Of a stretch of DNA of 64,000 nt, positions 33,618 through 45,050 are shown piece after piece. The translations under genes and the position numbers were made by a program. Numbering within the stretch: the first letter of the stretch is position 1; the number at the start of each line of letters is the position of its first letter. The notes beneath the pieces are model-generated. The model saw only the letters and a program-made list of their open reading frames with translations. It ran no database searches and was not told the DNA's origin. Where the stretch lies: the NCBI RefSeq assembly GCF_000002235.5, contig NW_022145615.1, positions 15,734,712 through 15,798,711 of the forward strand, written 5' to 3'. The stretch comes from Strongylocentrotus purpuratus (Eukaryota > Echinodermata > Echinoidea > Camarodonta > Strongylocentrotidae).

Positions 33618-35235
33618 GTAAATATTGGTCTATTATCTACATGTACCTCCTACAATTAAAGAGGAAGTCCACCCTAATAATCAGTTGGTATAAATAAAAG
33701 CAGAAAAATAAAAGAAACAAATTGATGAAAAATTTGAGCAATATCAGATTAAAAGCAGGAAAGTCATGAATATTTAAAGTTGTCATCGGTGAAACACAAA
33801 TTGGCAACACTTTGACATATCGAGCAAGTTCCTCTCCAGTTTGCTCTCTACAGAAATTTCATAAACTTTCATTCTCTTAGTGATAATTGAAAAGTTTTGT
33901 TTGATACAGGGGTTGTATAGGAACATATTTGAAATAATTTTATTTAGGATACATGTATGATTGAACATTTTCTTTAAAGGTGAAATTCAAAGAAAATCAC
34001 AAATATGTCAACTCATGTATCACTAGAAACTGGTAAGCTAACAGATGGCCATCTTACAAGTTTTAGGTCAACTACATATCGGGTGATTTATAAAACTACA
34101 AATACAACTACCTCCATAGCGACTCGATAGCAGCTGGGATATACGAGAGATTCGCCGGAAAAATAACGATGTTTTAATGACGTCACTATATGGACCAATA
34201 CTGCCAAGGCAGACGACATCCCATAAAGAATAAACATAATTGCAAAGCTATTATTTGTCTAATTATTAGTTTAGTGTATATAAATGTAATGGCATGTCAA
34301 ACCATTCAAAAGGGGATATGACCCGATTCTGATAACTAAAATCTTTTGCTTGTAAATACACAGGATAGGGGTTAATTAACAGTCAAAGAAACCAGACTTT
34401 CAAATTGAAAAACCCCCGAATGATAGTAAGGACGGCATTTGTTCCCTCTTGGAACGCAGAACATACCGCGGTGTGTGCAGCTGAATATACAATGGCGTCT
34501 TATTCTGTTTACAAGCGACAGACTCCTTTAGTTTTGTATCGCTGCATTTAATTGTCATCAAAACACAACCATGCGCGGGGTTTAGAGTGAGGCAATAGAT
34601 TATACATTTAGCCTGACGGTAGTGAAGTAAGAGAAAGAACTCAAGAAAAGATGAAAACACAGGCACTGAAAATGTGTGAGATGTCATGGGACATCGTCTG
34701 CTTGTGCAAATCATGTCCATACTGTGATCTCACACAATCTCAGCAGCGTTCGGAGAGCTCTTCATGTGCTATGCCGGGGCTGTATTTAAGCGTTTTTTAA
34801 TTTATAATAATCTTTACTTCAAATGCTTCCAAGCATTACATTTTGATAACCTTGTCGAATCAACGTTTCAACTTTGCAATAATGAACATAAAATTAGTTT
34901 TTAAATTCAATGAATATCTAATTTATGGTAAATAGAAATTTCTGATTCTGTTTTAGTACAGAGCAAATGGAAGGGAATCTTGCAAGATTCATGTAGGTCA
35001 TAGAGTGGCCAATTTGTGTTTGAATGATTGTAACTTCAAAAATGTCTTTATTTCTAATTACTGTGAAATTGTTAATTGTATTTTGACTAAATTTGGTCAC
35101 AGGTAAGTGAGATGCTATCCGGTGATTGCCTTCAAAAAAGAAACTCAAAAATTTGCATGAATAATATTTCTGAAACACATTCTGAAAGACTAGTTGTAGC
35201 AAATGAGTTTGATATCACAGTTATTTGATTTGCTA
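33618..35235 (+). other. Kinesin-14 intron, first part
   Basis: AT-rich, with the inverted copy of the 22976-23040 repeat at 34925-34985 and one TGACGTCA palindrome at about 34179. No exon recognised inside. Confidence 0.55.
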
Positions 35236-35866
35236 TACCGTATTTGCCGCAGCGCTGCATACACTGTAGGCCGCACCCCCAACTATGACATTTCGTAGAG
35301 GACAAAAAAAACAAAAACCAAACGGACCAAACAAAATAATCTTAATTTTCTTGTTAGAACACTATTTTTTCTACAAACTGATACCCAAATTTATCAATAT
35401 TCTTATAAATTTACAGGAAGTTTACCTCAAAAATGATTGTAATCTAGCAAATCTTCATCGATTTTTAAATTAGTACTGCATCACAGGCAGATTTGGTATC
35501 CTACATAGAATACCAGGATGCGCAGTTGCGTTGCACGGCAGCTAGCTCCGTTACGGTCCCTTTTACTTTTTAACCATGCAATGGCACATACTTAAATCTA
35601 GATCTACCGGTAGATTTTGTCAGAAAAATAAGAAATGAAGTTTATTTTCGTCTTTATGTCAACAATGCAACAAAGAATTGTCGGTTAGATGTGTGGAGTT
35701 ATTCTAGAAATGTCCTGTACCATTGTATAGTCATTTTAGTCCCATATGTAGGAATGGACGTGCTGTTTTGACCGCTGAATTTTTAGCTGTTGCGCAAAGG
35801 CCGCACCCAGACTTTTTGAATTTTCTCTTCCGAAAATACTGCGGCCTTTACGCCGGCAAATACGGT
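35236..35866. mobile_element. MITE with 14-bp perfect terminal inverted repeats
   Basis: TACCGTATTTGCCG (35236-35249) and CGGCAAATACGGTA (35853-35866) are exact inverted repeats. If the outer TA is the target duplication, the element proper is CCGTATTTGCCG to CGGCAAATACGG. Subterminal ggccgcaccc blocks occur at both ends. No transposase is present. A TA target would fit Tc1/mariner-like or similar families; the superfamily is not settled. Confidence 0.75.
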
Positions 35867-36190
35867 AGTTTACAGTAAAATTGTAAAAACTCATCATAGT
35901 ATTCCTATCTGATTACTAAATATGAATATAGGATTAAGGTCCAAAAATTGGCATTTCTGAAAAATATAAATGGTCCTGATACTAAAATTACATGTTTGAA
36001 TTTTATAAACATAATTTCATTTTTCACTGTCTTGGGGACACATGTACATTATAGTATATGTCAACAAACCCAGAGCCATTTAGAAAATCAATGACACTTC
36101 AAGCCTAGACATACAGATCAGCAAGTGCAGGGGTCATTGATGCAAAAAGCTGTACTTTTACCCCACAGCAAAGCTTCAGTTCAGTCTTCC

Positions 36191-36234
36191 TTGGTAGTTA
36201 TTTGAGACAATAAATTGTCTCAAATAACTACCAA
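36191..36234 (+). ncRNA. Perfect 20-bp intronic hairpin, possible small-RNA precursor or tiny foldback
   Basis: TTGGTAGTTATTTGAGACAA (36191-36210), loop TAAA, and an exact reverse-complement arm (36215-36234). It lies 76 bases before the acceptor of the next kinesin exon. A perfect short stem with a four-base loop is tighter than typical animal miRNA precursors, so it could equally be a minimal foldback relic. Confidence 0.3.
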
Positions 36235-36309
36235 CAGTGTTACATGGATCTCATTGTGTACATTTTGACAAGTATTCTTTGTGTTTGCTTGCTCTTGTTA
36301 TACATTTAG

Positions 36310-36477
36310 CACCAGCAAGAGCAGTCTGTGGATTCTTGCAGACAGAAAGGTAGCAGGATCTCCGATCTGGAAGCAGAGGTGGCGGCGCTCAAGGCTACTG
36401 TGGAGGAGAAAGAAGGCAGGATCAGAGAAGATGAAACGATTAGGAGAAAACTCCACAATACCATCCAGGAATTAAAG
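36310..36477 (+). CDS. KIFC1: Kinesin-14 (KIFC1/Ncd-like) stalk-to-neck exon
   Basis: An internal exon of 168 bases (56 codons, phase 0 at both ends) sits between an AG acceptor at 36308-36309 and a GTAAAT donor at 36478. It encodes HQQEQSVDSC, then ISDLEAEVAALKATVEEKEG, and ends RRKLHNTIQELK. In kinesin-14 proteins this is the neck immediately before the motor: Ncd has ERKELHNTVMDLRGNIRVFC and KIFC1/XCTK2 have LHNQLQELKGNIRVFC. The exon stops exactly where the family continues with GNIRVFCRVRP, so the motor domain begins in the next exon, which is outside this window. The neck sets minus-end directionality in this family. The protein is a spindle and microtubule-organising motor. Confidence 0.85.
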
Positions 36478-36650
36478 GTAAATTGAGATGTAAAGATGTA
36501 TTGAAGATTTATACGTTTGTTCTGCATTGCTTCAAGTTTTTGATCCGGACCAACATGCCATATGCCAGAGCTGCCAACCATTCCGTTTTTGCCGGAATTA
36601 CTGTTTTTTCCTCCAAATTACGGTATTACGTTTTTTCTTCATAAATATGT

Positions 36651-37052
36651 TTTTATGCCTCCGTTACGAAGTAGCCGGAGGCATTATGTTTTCGGGTTGT
36701 CCGTCCGTCCGTCCGTCTGTACGTCCAGTTCTCGTGATCGCGTTATCTGAAGAACCGATTGATGGATTCCTGCCAAACTTTGGTCATGTATGTATCTTGC
36801 AGAGCCGATGAACTGATTAGATTTTGGGGTCACGAGGTCAAAGGTCAAAGGTCAAAGGTCAAAGGTCACATTATGTATGCAAAAACAGCTCGTGATCGCG
36901 TTATCCGAAGAACCGATTGATGGATTCCTGCCAAACTTTGGTCATGTATGTTACTTGCAGAGCCGATGAGCTGAATAGATTTTGGGGTCATGAGGTCAAG
37001 GTCAAAGGTCATGCGGTTCATTATGTATGCAAAAATAGCTTGTGATCGCTGA
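36651..37052 (+). repeat. Dispersed repeat with ~155-bp tandem units and AGGTCA runs
   Basis: Starts with a hairpin around gcctccg/ccggaggc and GGAGGCATTATGTTTTCGG, then a gtcc-rich stretch. Units beginning at cgtgatcgcgttatc lie at 36733 and 36891, with a partial third at about 37041. The first unit contains five AGGTCA hexamers exactly seven bases apart (36835-36868). From memory, this phrase is widespread in marine invertebrate genomes. It directly abuts the satellite. Confidence 0.7.
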
Positions 37053-40000
37053 CCATGGCTTTCTTTTTAAGATAGATATTTGCAAAGGTAAAACATGCTT
37101 CAAAATGGCCCTTTTATAGCGCAAAATGACAGTATATACGCGATTTAATCGTTTTCTTTTGATTGCGCAAGAAATAAAGATGAAAGAGATAAACCGATGT
37201 CAAGAACAGATAGAGAAGCTCAAGCGCAACATAATGATACCTCTTAGAAGTCCATGGCTTCCTATTTAAGAAAGATATTTGCAAATGTAAAACATGCTTC
37301 AAAATGGCCCTTTTATAGCGCAAAATGACAGTATATACGCGATTTAATCGTTTTCTTTTGATTGCGCAAGAAATAAAGATGAGAGAGATAAACCGATGTC
37401 AAGAACAGATAGAGAAGCTCAAGCGCAACATAATGATACCTCTTAGAAGTCCATGGCTTCCTTTTTAAGAAAGATATTTGCAAATGTAAAACATGCTTCA
37501 AAATGGCCCTTTTATAGCGCAAAATGACAGTATATACGCGATTTAATCGTTTTCTTTTGATTGCGCAAGAAATAAAGATGAGAGAGATAAACCGATGTCA
37601 AGAACAGATAGAGAAGCTCAAGCGCAACATAATGATACCTCTTAGAAGTCCATGGCTTCCTTTTTAAGAAAGATATTTGCAAATGTAAAACATGCTTCAA
37701 AATGGCCCTTTTATAGCGCAAAATGACAGTATATACGCGATTTAATCGTTTTCTTTTGATTGCGCAAGAAATAAAGATGAGAGAGATAAACCGATGTCAA
37801 GAACAGATAGAGAAGCTCAAGCGCAACATAATGATACCTCTTAGAAGTCCATGGCTTCCTTTTTAAGAAAGATATTTGCAAATGTAAAACATGCTTCAAA
37901 ATGGCCCTTTTATAGCGCAAAATGACAGTATATACGCGATTTAATCGTTTTCTTTTGATTGCGCAAGAAATAAAGATGAGAGAGATAAACCGATGTCAAG
38001 AACAGATAGAGAAGCTCAAGCGCAACATAATGATACCTCTTAGAAGTCCATGGCTTCCTTTTTAAGAAAGATATTTGCAAATGTAAAACATGCTTCAAAA
38101 TGGCCCTTTTATAGCGCAAAATGACAGTATATACGCGATTTAATCGTTTTCTTTTGATTGCGCAAGAAAAAAAGATGAAAGAGATAAACCGATGTCAAGA
38201 ACAGATAGAGAAGCTCAAGCGCAACATAATGATACCTCTTAGAAGTCCATGGCTTTCTTTTTAAGAAAGATATTTGCAAATGTAAAACATGCTTCAAAAT
38301 GGCCCTTTTATAGCGCAAAATGACAGTATATACGCGATTTAATCGTTTTCTTTTGATTGCGCAAGAAATAAAGATGAGAGAGATAAACCGATGTCAAGAA
38401 CAGATAGAGAAGCTCAAGCGCAACATAATGATACCTCTTAGAAGTCCATGGCTTCCTTTTTAAGAAAGATATTTGCAAATGTAAAACATGCTTCAAAATG
38501 GCCCTTTTATAGCGCAAAATGACAGTATATACGCGATTTAATCGTTTTCTTTTGATTGCGCAAGAAATAAAGATGAGAGAGATAAACCGATGTCAAGAAC
38601 AGATAGAGAAGCTCAAGCGCAACATAATGATACCTCTTAGAAGTCCATGGCTTCCTTTTTAAGAAAGATATTTGCAAATGTAAAACATGCTTCAAAATGG
38701 CCCTTTTATAGCGCAAAATGACAGTATATACGCGATTTAATCGTTTTCTTTTGATTGCGCAAGAAATAAAGATGAGAGAGATAAACCGATGTCAAGAACA
38801 GATAGAGAAGCTCAAGCGCAACATAATGATACCTCTTAGAAGTCCATGGCTTCCTTTTAAGAAAGATATTTGCAAATGTAAAACATGCTTCAAAATGGCC
38901 CTTTTATAGCGCAAAATGACAGTATATACGCGATTTAATCGTTTTCTTTTGATTGCGCAAGAAATAAAGATGAGAGAGATAAACCGATGTCAAGAACAGA
39001 TAGAGAAGCTCAAGCGCAACATAATGATACCTCTTAGAAGTCCATGGCTTCCTTTTTAAGAAAGATATTTGCAAATGTAAAACATGCTTCAAAATGGCCC
39101 TTTTATAGCGCAAAATGACAGTATATACGCGATTTAATCGTTTTCTTTTGATTGCGCAAGAAATAAAGATGAGAGAGATAAACCGATGTCAAGAACAGAT
39201 AGAGAAGCTCAAGCGCAACATAATGATACCTCTTAGAAGTCCATGGCTTCCTTTTTAAGAAAGATATTTGCAAATGTAAAACATGCTTCAAAATGGCCCT
39301 TTTATAGCGCAAAATGACAGTATATACGCGATTTAATCGTTTTCTTTTGATTGCGCAAGAAATAAAGATGAGAGAGATAAACCGATGTCAAGAACAGATA
39401 GAGAAGCTCAAGCGCAACATAATGATACCTCTTAGAAGTCCATGGCTTCCTTTTTAAGAAAGATATTTGCAAATGTAAAACATGCTTCAAAATGGCCCTT
39501 TTATAGCGCAAAATGACAGTATATACGCGATTTAATCGTTTTCTTTTGATTGCGCAAGAAATAAAGATGAGAGAGATAAACCGATGTCAAGAACAGATAG
39601 AGAAGCTCAAGCGCAACATAATGATACCTCTTAGAAGTCCATGGCTTCCTTTTTAAGAAAGATATTTGCAAATGTAAAACATGCTTCAAAATGGCCCTTT
39701 TATAGCGCAAAATGACAGTATATACGCGATTTAATCGTTTTCTTTTGATTGCGCAAGAAATAAAGATGAGAGAGATAAACCGATGTCAAGAACAGATAGA
39801 GAAGCTCAAGCGCAACATAATGATACCTCTTAGAAGTCCATGGCTTCCTTTTTAAGAAAGATATTTGCAAATGTAAAACATGCTTCAAAATGGCCCTTTT
39901 ATAGCGCAAAATGACAGTATATACGCGATTTAATCGTTTTCTTTTGATTGCGCAAGAAATAAAGATGAGAGAGATAAACCGATGTCAAGAACAGATAGAG

Positions 40001-40285
40001 AAGCTCAAGCGCAACATAATGATACCTCTTAGAAGTCCATGGCTTCCTTTTTAAGAAAGATATTTGCAAATGTAAAACATGCTTCAAAATGGCCCTTTTA
40101 TAGCGCAAAATGACAGTATATACGCGATTTAATCGTTTTCTTTTGATTGCGCAAGAAATAAAGATGAGAGAGATAAACCGATGTCAAGAACAGATAGAGA
40201 AGCTCAAGCGCAACATAATGATACCTCTTAGAAGTCCATGGCTTCCTTTTTAAGAAAGATATTTGCAAATGTAAAACATGCTTCA
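37053..40285. repeat. Satellite block 1: founder-like 199-bp monomers
   Basis: Monomers carry CAAAATGGCCC, AATAAAGATGAG and CCATGGCTTCC. A few carry CCATGGCTTTC or AAAGATGAAAG (first unit and about 38175). One 198-bp unit near 38860 lacks a T. None of the later variants occurs. Confidence 0.9.
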
Positions 40286-43200
40286 AATGGCCCTTTTATA
40301 GCGCAAAATGACAGTATATACGCGATTTAATCGTTTTCTTTTGATTGCGCAAGAAATAAAGATGAGAGAGATAAACCGATGTCAAGAACAGATAGAGAAG
40401 CTCAAGCGCAACATAATGATACCTCTTAGAAGTCCATGGCTTTCTTTTTAAGAAAGATATTTGCAAATGTAAAACATGCTTCAAAATGGCCCTTTTATAG
40501 CGCAAAATGACAGTATATACGCGATTTAATCGTTTTCTTTTGATTGCGCAAGAAATAAAGATGAGAGAGATAAACCGATGTCAAGAACAGATAGAGAAGC
40601 TCAAGCGCAACATAATGATACCTCTTAGAAGTCCATGGCTTCCTTTTTAAGAAAGATATTTGCAAATGTAAAACATGCTTCAAAATGGCCCTTTTATAGC
40701 GCAAAATGACAGTATATACGCGATTTAATCGTTTTCTTTTGATTGCGCAAGAAATAAAGATGAGAGAGATAAACCGATGTCAAGAACAGATAGAGAAGCT
40801 CAAGCGCAACATAATGATACCTCTTAGAAGTCCATGGCTTCCTTTTTAAGAAAGATATTTGCAAATGTAAAACATGCTTCAAATGGCCCTTTTATAGCGC
40901 AAAATGACAGTATATACGCGATTTAATCGTTTTCTTTTGATTGCGCAAGAAATAAAGATGAGAGAGATAAACCGATGTCAAGAACAGATAGAGAAGCTCA
41001 AGCGCAACATAATGATACCTCTTAGAAGTCCATGGCTTCCTTTTTAAGAAAGATATTTGCAAATGTAAAACATGCTTCAAAATGGCCCTTTTATAGCGCA
41101 AAATGACAGTATATACGCGATTTAATCGTTTTCTTTTGATTGCGCAAGAAATAAAGATGAGAGAGATAAACCGATGTCAAGAACAGATAGAGAAGCTCAA
41201 GCGCAACATAATGATACCTCTTAGAAGTCCATGGCTTCCTTTTTAAGAAAGATATTTGCAAATGTAAAACATGCTTCAAATGGCCCTTTTATAGCGCAAA
41301 ATGACAGTATATACGCGATTTAATCGTTTTCTTTTGATTGCGCAAGAAATAAAGATGAGAGAGATAAACCGATGTCAAGAACAGATAGAGAAGCTCAAGC
41401 GCAACATAATGATACCTCTTAGAAGTCCATGGCTTCCTTTTTAAGAAAGATATTTGCAAATGTAAAACATGCTTCAAATGGCCCTTTTATAGCGCAAAAT
41501 GACAGTATATACGCGATTTAATCGTTTTCTTTTGATTGCGCAAGAAATAAAATGATGAGAGATAAACCGATGTCAAGAACAGATAGAGAAGCTCAAGCGC
41601 AACATAATGATACCTCTTAGAAGTCCATGGCTTCCTTTTTAAGAAAGATATTTGCAAATGTAAAACATGCTTCAAAATGGCCCTTTTATAGCGCAAAATG
41701 ACAGTATATACGCGATTTAATCGTTTTCTTTTGATTGCGCAAGAAATAAAGATGAGAGAGATAAACCGATGTCAAGAACAGATAGAGAAGCTCAAGCGCA
41801 ACATAATGATACCTCTTAGAAGTCCATGGCTTCCTTTTTAAGAAAGATATTTGCAAATGTAAAACATGCTTCAAATGGCCCTTTTATAGCGCAAAATGAC
41901 AGTATATACGCGATTTAATCGTTTTCTTTTGATTGCGCAAGAAATAAAGATGAGAGAGATAAACCGATGTCAAGAACAGATAGAGAAGCTCAAGCGCAAC
42001 ATAATGATACCTCTTAGAAGTCCATGGCTTCCTTTTTAAGAAAGATATTTGCAAATGTAAAACATGCTTCAAAATGGCCCTTTTATAGCGCAAAATGACA
42101 GTATATACGCGATTTAATCGTTTTCTTTTGATTGCGCAAGAAATAAAGATGAGAGAGATAAACCGATGTCAAGAACAGATAGAGAAGCTCAAGCGCAACA
42201 TAATGATACCTCTTAGAAGTCCATGGCTTCCTTTTTAAGAAAGATATTTGCAAATGTAAAACATGCTTCAAAATGGCCCTTTTATAGCGCAAAATGACAG
42301 TATATACGCGATTTAATCGTTTTCTTTTGATTGCGCAAGAAATAAAGATGAGAGAGATAAACCGATGTCAAGAACAGATAGAGAAGCTCAAGCGCAACAT
42401 AATGATACCTCTTAGAAGTCCATGGCTTCCTTTTTAAGAAAGATATTTGCAAATGTAAAACATGCTTCAAATGGCCCTTTTATAGCGCAAAATGACAGTA
42501 TATACGCGATTTAATCGTTTTCTTTTGATTGCGCAAGAAATAAAGATGAGAGAGATAAACCGATGTCAAGAACAGATAGAGAAGCTCAAGCGCAACATAA
42601 TGATACCTCTTAGAAGTCCATGGCTTCCTTTTTAAGAAAGATATTTGCAAATGTAAAACATGCTTCAAATGGCCCTTTTATAGCGCAAAATGACAGTATA
42701 TACGCGATTTAATCGTTTTCTTTTGATTGCGCAAGAAATAAAGATGAGAGAGATAAACCGATGTCAAGAACAGATAGAGAAGCTCAAGCGCAACATAATG
42801 ATACCTCTTAGAAGTCCATGGCTTTCTTTTTAAGAAAGATATTTGCAAATGTAAAACATGCTTCAAATGGCCCTTTTATAGCGCAAAATGACAGTATATA
42901 CGCGATTTAATCGTTTTCTTTTGATTGCGCAAGAAATAAAGATGAGAGAGATAAACCGATGTCAAGAACAGATAGAGAAGCTCAAGCGCAACATAATGAT
43001 ACCTCTTAGAAGTCCATGGCTTCCTTTTTAAGAAAGATATTTGCAAATGTAAAACATGCTTCAAATGGCCCTTTTATAGCGCAAAATGACAGTATATACG
43101 CGATTTAATCGTTTTCTTTTGATTGCGCAAGAAATAAAGATGAGAGAGATAAACCGATGTCAAGAACAGATAGAGAAGCTCAAGCGCAACATAATGATAC

Positions 43201-45050
43201 CTCTTAGAAGTCCATGGCTTCCTTTTTAAGAAAGATATTTGCAAATGTAAAACATGCTTCAAATGGCCCTTTTATAGCGCAAAATGACAGTATATACGCG
43301 ATTTAATCGTTTTCTTTTGATTGCGCAAGAAATAAAGATGAGAGAGATAAACCGATGTCAAGAACAGATAGAGAAGCTCAAGCGCAACATAATGATACCT
43401 CTTAGAAGTCCATGGCTTCCTTTTTAAGAAAGATATTTGCAAATGTAAAACATGCTTCAAATGGCCCTTTTATAGCGCAAAATGACAGTATATACGCGAT
43501 TTAATCGTTTTCTTTTGATTGCGCAAGAAATAAAGATGAGAGAGATAAACCGATGTCAAGAACAGATAGAGAAGCTCAAGCGCAACATAATGATACCTCT
43601 TAGAAGTCCATGGCTTCCTTTTTAAGAAAGATATTTGCAAATGTAAAACATGCTTCAAATGGCCCTTTTATAGCGCAAAATGACAGTATATACGCGATTT
43701 AATCGTTTTCTTTTGATTGCGCAAGAAATAAAGATGAGAGAGATAAACCGATGTCAAGAACAGATAGAGAAGCTCAAGCGCAACATAATGATACCTCTTA
43801 GAAGTCCATGGCTTCCTTTTTAAGAAAGATATTTGCAAATGTAAAACATGCTTCAAATGGCCCTTTTATAGCGCAAAATGACAGTATATACGCGATTTAA
43901 TCGTTTTCTTTTGATTGCGCAAGAAATAAAGATGAGAGAGATAAACCGATGTCAAGAACAGATAGAGAAGCTCAAGCGCAACATAATGATACCTCTTAGA
44001 AGTCCATGGCTTCCTTTTTAAGAAAGATATTTGCAAATGTAAAACATGCTTCAAAATGGCCCTTTTATAGCGCAAAATGACAGTATATACGCGATTTAAT
44101 CGTTTTCTTTTGATTGCGCAAGAAATAAAGATGAGAGAGATAAACCGATGTCAAGAACAGATAGAGAAGCTCAAGCGCAACATAATGATACCTCTTAGAA
44201 GTCCATGGCTTCCTTTTTAAGAAAGATATTTGCAAATGTAAAACATGCTTCAAAATGGCCCTTTTATAGCGCAAAATGACAGTATATACGCGATTTAATC
44301 GTTTTCTTTTGATTGCGCAAGAAATAAAGATGAGAGAGATAAACCGATGTCAAGAACAGATAGAGAAGCTCAAGCGCAACATAATGATACCTCTTAGAAG
44401 TCCATGGCTTCCTTTTTAAGAAAGATATTTGCAAATGTAAAACATGCTTCAAATGGCCCTTTTATAGCGCAAAATGACAGTATATACGCGATTTAATCGT
44501 TTTCTTTTGATTGCGCAAGAAATAAAGATGAGAGAGATAAACCGATGTCAAGAACAGATAGAGAAGCTCAAGCGCAACATAATGATACCTCTTAGAAGTC
44601 CATGGCTTCCTTTTTAAGAAAGATATTTGCAAATGTAAAACATGCTTCAAATGGCCCTTTTATAGCGCAAAATGACAGTATATACGCGATTTAATCGTTT
44701 TCTTTTGATTGCGCAAGAAATAAAGATGAGAGAGATAAACCGATGTCAAGAACAGATAGAGAAGCTCAAGCGCAACATAATGATACCTCTTAGAAGTCCA
44801 TGGCTTCCTTTTTAAGAAAGATATTTGCAAATGTAAAACATGCTTCAAATGGCCCTTTTATAGCGCAAAATGACAGTATATACGCGATTTAATCGTTTTC
44901 TTTTGATTGCGCAAGAAATAAAGATGAGAGAGATAAACCGATGTCAAGAACAGATAGAGAAGCTCAAGCGCAACATAATGATACCTCTTAGAAGTCCATG
45001 GCTTCCTTTTTAAGAAAGATATTTGCAAATGTAAAACATGCTTCAAATGG
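40286..45050. repeat. Satellite block 2: CAAATGGCCC (198 bp) mixed with block-1 type
   Basis: The loss of one A (CAAAATGG to CAAATGG) first appears at about 40286. It alternates with the older form, then dominates. A private variant unit with ataaaatgatgagag lies at about 41550. Confidence 0.9.
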
